From the NCBI GenBank assembly GCA_013297585.1, contig JAAFHG010000016.1, forward strand, positions 1-22,419: 22,419 bases of DNA, given 5' to 3'. Under the pieces are notes generated by a model. It ran no database searches and was not told where the DNA came from. It saw nothing but the letters and a program-made list of their open reading frames with translations. The position numbers and the translations under genes were made by a program. Origin of the DNA: Chitinophagales bacterium. GTDB lineage: Bacteria; Bacteroidota; Bacteroidia; Chitinophagales; Chitinophagaceae. This document shows, piece by piece, positions 1 through 6,258 of this stretch; the first letter of the stretch is position 1; the number at the start of each line of letters is the position of its first letter.

Positions 1-2
1 TA

Positions 3-1160
3 ATACAATTTTTAATTGGCTTTTACTTAGTATGGCCATTATTATTGTTAGTGTTTTATTTTTTACTAAAAAAAAACAGCGCAACTACAGCATTTAGCCA
101 CCAAGCAGATTATGCCATAATTGTTACTGCGTATGAAAACACAGCCCTACTGCCTGTAGTGGTAGCCTCACTATTAAAACTAAAATATACAAATTATATA
201 GTATACATTGTAGCCGATAAGTGCGATATAAGCAATTTGCATTTTAATAGCGATAAAGTAGTGCTGCTAAGGCCAGATGAAGTATTAGCAAGCAATACAA
301 AGTCGCATTTTTACGCCATCAATCGCTTTAAAAGGCAGCACGAAAGATTGACGATTATTGATAGCGACAACTTGGTAGATGAGAACTATTTGCTAGAGCT
401 GAATAAGTGTTTTGATGTAGGTTTTTCGGCTGTACAAGGCGAGCGTAAAGCCAAAAACTTAAATACTACCTATGCTTGCCTAGATGCTGCAAGAGATGTG
501 TACTATCATTTTTACGATGGTATGGTATTATTTGGTGCAGGATCATCTGCCACACTAGCTGGCTCTGGTATGGCATTTACGGTGCAGTTGTATAAAGATT
601 GCCTAGCGCCTTTAAATATTACTGGTGCTGGCTTTGATAAGGTATTGCAAAAAGAAATTTTATCTAGAAAATATAGAATTGCCTTTACCAAAGATGCTAT
701 TGTGTACGACGAAAAAACAACGGGCAGCGACCAACTGGTAAAGCAACGTGCAAGATGGATAAACACCTGGTTTAAATATTTTAAATTTGGGTTTGGGTTG
801 CTAGCAAAGGGTATTACTAATTTTAACTGGAACCAATTGGTATTTGGTATTGTGTTGCTGCGCCCACCATTGTTTATTTTTCTGCTGTTGTCTGTTATGT
901 GTATGGCTATTAATGTAATAGTACAACCAGTAGTTGCGCTGTACTGGTTTACTGGTTTGTGTTTATTTGTGTTTGGTTTTATACTATCGCTATTAGTTTC
1001 CAATACCGATAAGCGCATTTATCAATCGCTAGGTAATATTCCTAAGTTTATGTTTTATCAAGTGCTATCGCTACTAAAAGTTACCAAAGCTAATGAGGTA
1101 TCTGTAGCCACTAAGCATGGTGTAGATGCAAGTATTGAGGATGTAAAAGCAAGTAATTAA
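3..1160 (+). CDS. Membrane glycosyltransferase family 2 (5' end outside window)
   Basis: Processive-type or membrane-anchored GT2 enzyme that would transfer a sugar from a nucleotide-sugar at the cytoplasmic face of the inner membrane. The frame is open to the left edge. The first codons (from position 3) encode a hydrophobic segment that runs into the TTG at 45, so the true start probably lies upstream. Numbering from that TTG, the GT-A domain spans about residues 20-240. It shows the beta-strand AIIVTAY, a DSDN metal-binding motif (106-109) and QRARW (234-238), the QxxRW signature of membrane GT2 enzymes. Two or three membrane helices follow (about 265-320). The family call is seen directly; donor and acceptor sugars cannot be read. 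It probably belongs to the polysaccharide cluster that resumes at 6109, from which it is separated by the accessory patch. Confidence 0.85.
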   Translation: MQFLIGFYLVWPLLLLVFYFLLKKNSATTAFSHQADYAIIVTAYENTALLPVVVASLLKLKYTNYIVYIVADKCDISNLHFNSDKVVLLRPDEVLASNTKSHFYAINRFKRQHERLTIIDSDNLVDENYLLELNKCFDVGFSAVQGERKAKNLNTTYACLDAARDVYYHFYDGMVLFGAGSSATLAGSGMAFTVQLYKDCLAPLNITGAGFDKVLQKEILSRKYRIAFTKDAIVYDEKTTGSDQLVKQRARWINTWFKYFKFGFGLLAKGITNFNWNQLVFGIVLLRPPLFIFLLLSVMCMAINVIVQPVVALYWFTGLCLFVFGFILSLLVSNTDKRIYQSLGNIPKFMFYQVLSLLKVTKANEVSVATKHGVDASIEDVKASN

Positions 1161-1162
1161 AG

Positions 1163-1174
1163 TTTTAGAAATAG
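1163..1174 (+). repeat. Left copy of 12-bp direct repeat
   Basis: TTTTAGAAATAG, starting two bases after the stop codon of the upstream glycosyltransferase. The identical 12-mer recurs at 3483-3494, at the point where the small partner gene of the reverse transcriptase meets the exporter fragment. The two copies bracket the RT cassette. They could be a target duplication, a site-specific recombination core, or microhomology used in a deletion. Chance is possible because the motif is AT-rich. Confidence 0.5.
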
Positions 1175-1296
1175 CGGGTTATGTAAAAGCCTATACAAAG
1201 ATTATAGTATAGAAGACGATGTAGAAATAGGGTAAAAATGTAACGAACTTATAGTGACTGTTATTAGTAAATTATCGTTGTGTTTAGTATTTATAG

Positions 1297-1331
1297 AAAG
1301 CCGTTCCCTAATTTGGAGAACGGCTTTTTTT
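1297..1331 (+). terminator. Rho-independent terminator before the RT gene
   Basis: An inverted repeat AAAGCCGTTC (1297-1306) pairs with GAACGGCTTT (1318-1327) across an 11-base loop, followed directly by a run of T (to 1331). This is a strong intrinsic terminator on the plus strand. It would end transcription from the glycosyltransferase about 140 bp upstream and isolate the reverse transcriptase gene 95 bp downstream. Because some defence RTs use a structured RNA encoded next to them, the hairpin could instead belong to such an RNA; the T run favours a terminator. Confidence 0.8.
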
Positions 1332-1425
1332 GTGGGTTTTAGAACAGTAGAAATAATTTTTATAGATTTGGTGTGGGTGGGTATTTTTGAGTAGTTTGAT
1401 ATTTAAAAATTAATATTGAAACAGT

Positions 1426-3210
1426 ATGAATTTTGAGGACCTAATTTCAAAAGGATATTTTTTAAAAGAACTCCCACCTCCATTCTCGACAGAATTATTT
1501 GCTTCGAAAATCGAAACAATTATGACGACTTGGGAAAGTGTTTTCAATGTCAACACAGATATTTCGACAGGACTTGGGCTCACCAAACTAGACGAAGAAA
1601 CAAGCACAGCATTTAAAGAAAGAATAAAAGAAAAAGCTAACATTTTTATTTCAAAATACAATTCGTCAAGTCCAACGACATTTTCACTAGCAAAAGGTGA
1701 CCTTGCAAGAAGACAATTGAAAATACCAAACCCAAAACATTTTTCTCACTTAGCAAAGCTAATAACTGACAATTGGGATGAAATTTCAAAAATTTATTTG
1801 CTTTCTGAATTTTCTGAAAGCCACCCAATTATTGACGGTAAATCAAGAGCTGTTAAAACTTATAGCAAATCAGTAAACGATTTTAGAGAAAGACTTGCAA
1901 TAACATCATTTAATAGTTTTTTTGAAGTTCGGGTCGACATCTCGAAATTTTATCCAACAATTTATACGCATTCAATTACTTGGGCAGTTCTTGGCAAAGA
2001 GGACGCAAAAAGATATTTCAATCTAAAAGATTCAATGAAAAAAGAAGATTGGAAAACCTTAATATCAACTGATAGTCTGGCAAGTTTATATGAAATTTCA
2101 AATAATATAGACATAGCACTCAGAGCCTGCCAAGAAAGACAATCAATAGGCATTCCTATTGGCCCTGACACCTCTCACATCATCGCAGAATTAATTTCTT
2201 GCAGACTTGATAATTTGCTAAAGCATAAATTTAAAAATCAAGTTACAGGTTGCAGGTACTATGATGATTACTATTTATACACTACAACAAGAGACCAAGC
2301 CGAGAAAATATTAAAGACACTTCAAACAATTCTCAATGACTTTCAACTTGAAATCAATGAATCAAAAGTCAAAATAAAAGAATTCCCATTTGCTTTTGAA
2401 AATGATTGTGTAACTAGGTTAAGTCAATTTAGGTTTGATGGAAATCAAAGGCATTATCTAAAACAATATTTCAGTCTGGCTTTCGGGTTTGCATCAGAAG
2501 ATAGCAGTAAAGCTGACTGGATATTAAAATACTCATTAAGGCCGTTTGAATGGCGAAGTGTTCAAATTGCAAAAGAGAATTGGGATTTGTTTGAATCATT
2601 GCTTTTAAAAACTGCCTTAGTTGAACCATCAACCTTGAAAGAGGTAACAAGAATTTTGCTTACATATAAACATTTCATCAACAAAACTTCAAAGAAGCGA
2701 ATACAAGATGTTTTGAAAAAAATCATACTTATCCATATTGAAACAAATCATAATTATGAGGTTTCTTGGGCATTATGGTGTGCGGTTTCATTTGAAATTG
2801 AATTAACACAAATCATTGCAGAAAGTATTCTCAAATCAAATGATACAATTTCCATTTTAATATTAATTGATATGAGAGAAAAGGGCTTATTAAATGGAGC
2901 ACCAGATTTCTCAATCTTGGACAACTTACTTAAAAATGAAAATTTTTCAAATGAAAATTGGCTCTTAGTCTATGAATCAGTAAAAAAAGGTTGGCTAATC
3001 CCTTCAACAACAACTTTGCTTAACGACAATCATTACTTCAAATTACTTTCAGATAATGGTGTTGAGTTTTATGACTTGAATAAGCAATTAGGTATCATCG
3101 AACTGCCTAGCAAAACAAAAGAAGAAACAGCAGTTTTACCCGAAGCCACTGAATCGGAATATTTCACAAATGATATACCATCAAATTTTTTTAAAAATGA
3201 CAGAGAATAA
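1426..3210 (+). CDS. Reverse transcriptase of the UG/Abi (DRT, antiphage defence) type
   Basis: RNA-directed DNA polymerase, 594 residues. The palm motifs are intact: VDISKFYP with catalytic D171 (motif A), GIPIGPDTS at 242-250 (the motif B-like element) and YYDD at 278-281 with the paired catalytic aspartates (motif C). The N-terminus has the KELPPPF segment (14-20) that I associate with phage-defence RTs. Residues about 340-594 are predicted mainly helical, with no maturase, HNH or protease domain; AbiA/AbiK-like and several DRT enzymes also carry helical C-terminal regions. It is not a group II intron RT (no maturase X region) and lacks the retron NAxxH context. Its stop overlaps the start of the next gene by 14 bases, suggesting translational coupling. 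The start ATG has no Shine-Dalgarno, as usual in this phylum. The RT call is firm; the defence role is inferred and the DRT subtype unresolved. Confidence 0.88.
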   Translation: MNFEDLISKGYFLKELPPPFSTELFASKIETIMTTWESVFNVNTDISTGLGLTKLDEETSTAFKERIKEKANIFISKYNSSSPTTFSLAKGDLARRQLKIPNPKHFSHLAKLITDNWDEISKIYLLSEFSESHPIIDGKSRAVKTYSKSVNDFRERLAITSFNSFFEVRVDISKFYPTIYTHSITWAVLGKEDAKRYFNLKDSMKKEDWKTLISTDSLASLYEISNNIDIALRACQERQSIGIPIGPDTSHIIAELISCRLDNLLKHKFKNQVTGCRYYDDYYLYTTTRDQAEKILKTLQTILNDFQLEINESKVKIKEFPFAFENDCVTRLSQFRFDGNQRHYLKQYFSLAFGFASEDSSKADWILKYSLRPFEWRSVQIAKENWDLFESLLLKTALVEPSTLKEVTRILLTYKHFINKTSKKRIQDVLKKIILIHIETNHNYEVSWALWCAVSFEIELTQIIAESILKSNDTISILILIDMREKGLLNGAPDFSILDNLLKNENFSNENWLLVYESVKKGWLIPSTTTLLNDNHYFKLLSDNGVEFYDLNKQLGIIELPSKTKEETAVLPEATESEYFTNDIPSNFFKNDRE

Positions 3211-3508
3211 CCAAAATAATACTTCAGTAATATTGTTTAGCACAAATGGCTTGAATAAAGTAGGAAATGCCATTGGAATTACAAATAAGATATTAGAAGA
3301 GAGTATTTCAAAACTATTCAATAAAGCATTTTGCCTTTTAAATAGTAAGGATATACAGGTTTGCGATAGAGATTATCTTTCTTTGTTACAAACAGATCCA
3401 AATCATCGAAAAACAACAATATATCACTATTTAGCAAATTCGGATAACGATTATCAAGAAGCACTTAATTTATTTTTAACTATTTTAGAAATAGAACCCA
3501 AGCATTAA
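3197..3508 (+). CDS. Small RT-partner protein, probably truncated at its C-terminus
   Basis: A 103-residue frame whose ATG at 3197 overlaps the last 14 bases of the reverse transcriptase gene, so the two are probably translated together. An earlier in-frame ATG (3170) would overlap by 41 bases and is less likely. The protein has no signal peptide or membrane segment. It begins with an Asn-rich tail, then a helical stretch containing NGLNKVGNAIGITNKILEE. Near the end, DYQEALNLFL could begin a TPR-like helix pair. The last eight or so codons lie in DNA that, in another frame, encodes a conserved exporter segment, so the native C-terminus is probably missing. I do not recognise the family. The position suggests an accessory or effector subunit of the RT system, but function is unknown. 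Confidence 0.6.
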   Translation: MTENNQNNTSVILFSTNGLNKVGNAIGITNKILEESISKLFNKAFCLLNSKDIQVCDRDYLSLLQTDPNHRKTTIYHYLANSDNDYQEALNLFLTILEIEPKH

Positions 3509-4245
3509 GTTTAGCATTTGGAATGGCCATTTACGTATCTGTTTTTTTATATCCTGTTTTTGTGCAAGGCTTTTTGGGGTGGAATGCAACAAGAACAGGC
3601 TTATTAATTTTACCAAGCTCTTTTTTAACTGGTATGTTAATGGGGTTAAATGCTACGCTTTTGCAAAAGGGAGTAAGCCCTAAAATATTAGTGTTCGTAG
3701 GTTTTACGGCTGTAATTGGTTACGAAGTAATCACCTACTTTTTAGCCACACCAACATCAGGCGAGTGGGATTGGTTTTGGCCACAAATGATTAGAGGTTT
3801 TGGATTTGGTTTTATTTTTGTACCAGTTGCAGGGCTTACACTATCAGGGTTAAAAGGTAATGCTATTGCACAAGCATCAGGGCTTTCTAATATGTTGCGT
3901 TTATTGGGTGGCGCTATAGGTATAGCCATTACCAACACTTTTGTTACAAGGCGTTTTGCAATACACCGGGGAGAATTAATAGGTAACATTTCTATGTATA
4001 ACCCAGAATCAAACGAACGTTTTTATGGTTTAGTAAAGGGTTTTCAAAATAGTGGAAAATCATTACCAGAAGCCCAACAAATGGCAGCAGGGGCAATAGA
4101 AGGGGCAGTTTCTTCCCAAGCAGCAATTATCAGTTATTCAGAAGGCTTTTTATTAGTAGGTATTATTTGTGCAGTTTTATTACCCTTAGTATTTTTAGCT
4201 AAAATAAAAAAAGGTGAAAAGGTAGATGTTGCAGCAACACACTAA
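3478..4245 (+). pseudogene. 3' half of a DHA2 (EmrB/QacA-type) multidrug exporter
   Basis: This encodes only the C-terminal half (about 255 residues) of a 14-helix major facilitator drug/proton antiporter; intact members have about 500 residues. Recognisable family landmarks are the cytoplasmic FRNRTQAL segment (3484-3507) leading into a helix with SVFLYPVFVQGFLGW, then MIRGFGFGFIFVPVAGL and GLSNMLRLLGGAIGIAI. The homology begins before the first ATG (3523): codons from about 3478 fit the family, but stops at 3466 and 3445 close the frame. The N-terminal helices are therefore gone, and the fragment joins the RT partner gene directly. Seven or so membrane segments remain. Translation from 3523 is possible, but a half transporter is unlikely to work. 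This is a decayed remnant and marks a rearrangement breakpoint. Confidence 0.8.
3483..3494 (+). repeat. Right copy of 12-bp direct repeat
   Basis: TTTTAGAAATAG, identical to 1163-1174. It falls in the codons for the exporter FRNR segment and simultaneously in the last codons of the RT partner gene, so it sits on or very near the junction. See the left copy for interpretations. Confidence 0.5.
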
Positions 4246-4261
4246 ATAACGAAAAATAATT

Positions 4262-4597
4262 ATGGGGGCTATTAATAATTTAGACTTACAAAAATGGCAG
4301 GAAGATACAGAAGGGCATTTTTATGAATTATTAAAAAATTCATTTCCAAAGTTAAAAGCCGAGAATAAATGGAAGCAGACGATGTGGCATATAAACGAAC
4401 GGATAATTGTTTGTTTGGTGTTTGGAAAAAATCAAATCAAATTTTGTTTCTTCAATAATCCAATTCTTAAGTTACATAAGTTGCAACGATGGAGCCAAAC
4501 TATATATTCTCAAAATTTAGAGATAGAAAACGGCAATTTTATTGATTGGCAATATGTAGAAGAACTAATTAATGCAACTATTAATTATGATTTATAA
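4262..4597 (+). CDS. DUF1801-like (YdhG/YjbR-type fold) small protein
   Basis: A soluble protein of 111 residues without a signal peptide. The pattern FPKLKAENKWKQTMWHIN, then IIVCLVFGKNQIKFCFFNNPIL, matches the DUF1801 layout: a helix, a Lys-Trp motif, and antiparallel strands where the family has K-x-x-x-x-F-F. These proteins are widespread, single-domain and of unknown biochemical function. The gene starts 16 bases after the exporter remnant and may be read with whatever transcribes that region. The C-terminal third (WQYVEELINATINYDL) is helical, as expected. Family assignment rests on pattern memory only, so it is moderate. Confidence 0.55.
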   Translation: MGAINNLDLQKWQEDTEGHFYELLKNSFPKLKAENKWKQTMWHINERIIVCLVFGKNQIKFCFFNNPILKLHKLQRWSQTIYSQNLEIENGNFIDWQYVEELINATINYDL

Positions 4598-4765
4598 AAA
4601 ATACGTTCACGGTAAAATTTATTGTAAAAAATAAAAAGGAAGTTTGTGAAAAACAATAAATAACAGCTGAATTATAAATAGTATTAAATATAATTATATT
4701 TCAAGAAAAAACTTTAAACTGTATCAACCAAGATATTTATTATAAACATTAGTAAGATAAAATTA
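4598..4765. other. AT-rich spacer without a detectable gene
   Basis: A 168-bp, very AT-rich spacer between the DUF1801-like and DUF5655-like genes. No frame of useful length, RNA gene or hairpin is visible. It probably contains the promoter of the downstream gene, but no convincing Bacteroidetes promoter motif could be fixed. Confidence 0.5.
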
Positions 4766-5188
4766 ATGAGTTGGAAATGCCCAAACTGCGAAAGAACTTT
4801 AAAAAATGCCAATCAATGGCATTGTTGTATTAATCAAGACATACAAAACCTTTTTACAGGCAAACCAAATGAATTGATGTTTGCTTTTGACAAAATCCTC
4901 TCAAATATATTTGACTATGATAATGTTGAAATCAGTGCAACCAAAAATTGTGTGGTATTTTTTAAAACACAAACATTCTTAGTAATTAAGCCAATGAAAA
5001 AAGAGTTAAATATTAAATTCTACTTAGCAGAGCCACAAAACATTTTCCCAATTATAAAGGTGGCTTTGTATGGCAAGCAATACGAACATCATATAAGAAT
5101 ATCTACTATTGAAGAAGCGAATACGCAACTATTTTCCTTCATTAAACAATCGTATAATTTGTTTAATGAAGGAAGTAAATCTCAATAA
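4766..5188 (+). CDS. DUF5655-like protein with N-terminal zinc-binding motif
   Basis: A 140-residue cytosolic protein. The N-terminus WKCPNCERTLKNANQWHCC carries a CxxC pair followed by a His-Cys-Cys cluster, which looks like a small zinc knuckle. The rest follows the DUF5655 pattern as I remember it: a GKP segment with a helix (FTGKPNELMFAFDKIL), then ISATKNCVVFFKTQTFLVIKP, then a strand with the EHHIRIS core and a C-terminal helix. The biochemical role of this family is unknown. It stands alone between spacers of 168 and 85 bp, within a run of unrelated small accessory genes. The zinc-binding claim is inferred from cysteine spacing. Confidence 0.65.
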   Translation: MSWKCPNCERTLKNANQWHCCINQDIQNLFTGKPNELMFAFDKILSNIFDYDNVEISATKNCVVFFKTQTFLVIKPMKKELNIKFYLAEPQNIFPIIKVALYGKQYEHHIRISTIEEANTQLFSFIKQSYNLFNEGSKSQ

Positions 5189-5273
5189 TCAATTTCTATA
5201 TTTATATTCTTTACAACTCGAATGCCCCCTTTTTAGGGTGTTTATCTAAAACTATTAAACTAATTTATGTACA

Positions 5274-5852
5274 ATGGTAAAAACGGCAAACTTTATACAA
5301 CTAGAAATAACTGCTGCCTCACAGCTAAGAGAATGGCTGCAAAACAATCATTCACAAAAAGAAAGCATTTGGTTAGTAACTTATAAAAAGGAAGTAAAAG
5401 AAAAATACGTTTCAGTACAAGACGTTTTAGACGAATTACTATGTTTTGGTTGGATAGATGGCATAAGAAGAAAATTAGACGAGCAAAAAACAATGCAATT
5501 AATTTCTCCCCGCCAAGTACAGCATTGGACAAAAACCTATAAAGACCGATTTGCAAAATTAGAAGCACAAGGGCTAGTAGCCGAAGCAGGAAAACAATCT
5601 GTAATCACATCAAAGCAAAAAGGGCTTTGGAATTTTATGGATGATGTAGATGCACTTATAAAACCAAAAGATTTTATAGATTGCTTAGCGCAGCATTATC
5701 CAGCCATAAATAATTTTGAGGCTATTGGCGCAGCAAGTAAACGCTTTATGTTACGCCACATTAAAATTGCTAAAACCCCAGAAACAAGAGCAAAACGAAT
5801 TATTGAAATTACATTACTCGTAAAAGAAGGAAAAAAATTAAAGGGCAGTTAG
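5274..5852 (+). CDS. YdeI/OmpD-associated family protein
   Basis: A 192-residue soluble protein of the YdeI/OmpD-associated (bacteriocin-protection-like) family. Family landmarks are SIWLVTYKKE near the N-terminus, the core LDELLCFGWIDGIRRKLDE, then SPRQVQHWTKTYKDR, and a C-terminal helical part with an RHIKIAKTPETRAKRI motif typical of the family's second domain. In the usual version the core motif reads CFGWIDS and SPRKPKS; here the second element is SPRQVQH, a mild divergence. Some relatives have been linked to resistance to peptides or stress, but no reaction is established. It is the last gene of the accessory patch. Nothing in it suggests a membrane segment. Confidence 0.8.
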   Translation: MVKTANFIQLEITAASQLREWLQNNHSQKESIWLVTYKKEVKEKYVSVQDVLDELLCFGWIDGIRRKLDEQKTMQLISPRQVQHWTKTYKDRFAKLEAQGLVAEAGKQSVITSKQKGLWNFMDDVDALIKPKDFIDCLAQHYPAINNFEAIGAASKRFMLRHIKIAKTPETRAKRIIEITLLVKEGKKLKGS

Positions 5853-6108
5853 GTTTTTTCGTTATACGTCTTAGGCCGACACATATTGTTCTTAATTTAT
5901 TAGTGCTTTACGCAGGTGATTTTTATTAACTAAACCCGTTAATTATTTTCTATTTCACTTTTATATATTTTGATTGCCTTAAAAATTGTACGAATTAAAT
6001 ACTATTTCTGAGAATTTTACTTCTCCCTAAAACCAATACCAATAAACGGCTTACATTTATAACGTCCAATTAAACTAAACTTTTAAAACTAGCTTGCATC
6101 ACCATCCT
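5853..6108. other. Spacer upstream of the polysaccharide genes
   Basis: A 256-bp AT-rich spacer with stops in all frames and no strong hairpin. It separates the accessory patch from the glycan cluster and probably holds the promoter for the genes from 6109 onward. A sequence resembling the Bacteroidetes -7 element (TATATTTTG near 5965) is present but imperfect, so no promoter is called. Confidence 0.45.
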
Positions 6109-6258
6109 ATGCGCACACTACCAGAAAAAACAGTGGATAATACACCTGAGTTAAATGCCAAAAGCCAAGCCAAAATAGATAGATGGACCCATAAAGCGGC
6201 TTTAGGGTTCGTGTTATTTATTGTGTTGTTCTTCTTTTTTAAAATGTTATTGCCTTGA
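6109..6258 (+). CDS. 49-residue single-span membrane peptide
   Basis: A short gene starting at ATG 6109 and ending at TGA 6256-6258. It encodes a 30-residue polar N-terminal part (MRTLPEKTVDNTPELNAKSQ, then AKIDRWTHK) and one hydrophobic helix (AALGFVLFIVLFFFFKMLLP), predicted N-in by the flanking lysines. Its stop codon overlaps the TTG start of the ligase/polymerase gene as TTGA, a classic arrangement for translational coupling, which supports real translation. I do not recognise a family. The linkage suggests a small accessory subunit or assembly factor of the glycan ligase/polymerase complex; that is inference. The alternative is a leader frame that sets translation of the next gene. Confidence 0.6.
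   Translation: MRTLPEKTVDNTPELNAKSQAKIDRWTHKAALGFVLFIVLFFFFKMLLP

Noticed and set aside
512..1018. Antisense open frames over the glycosyltransferase and other genes
   Set aside because: They lie opposite genes with clear family motifs and have no motif of their own.
1161..1235. In-frame extension of the first glycosyltransferase beyond its stop (24 open codons to TAA)
   Set aside because: Short, without similarity to the family C-terminus; readthrough has no support.
1426..3210. Retron or group II intron RT
   Set aside because: No retron NAxxH context or msr/msd-like inverted repeats beside the gene, and no maturase X or HNH region; the VTG triplet before YYDD is in the wrong place for the retron motif.
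5225..5242. Small hairpin CCCT-TTTT-AGGG between the DUF5655-like and YdeI-like genes
   Set aside because: Only a 4-bp stem and no T tract after it, so it is not supported as a terminator.
4246..6108. Integron gene cassettes with attC sites between the small accessory genes
   Set aside because: GTTAGGT at the YdeI-like stop fits the core-site consensus, but no matching inverse core or attC-like fold is visible around this or the other genes, and a degenerate 7-mer is expected by chance.
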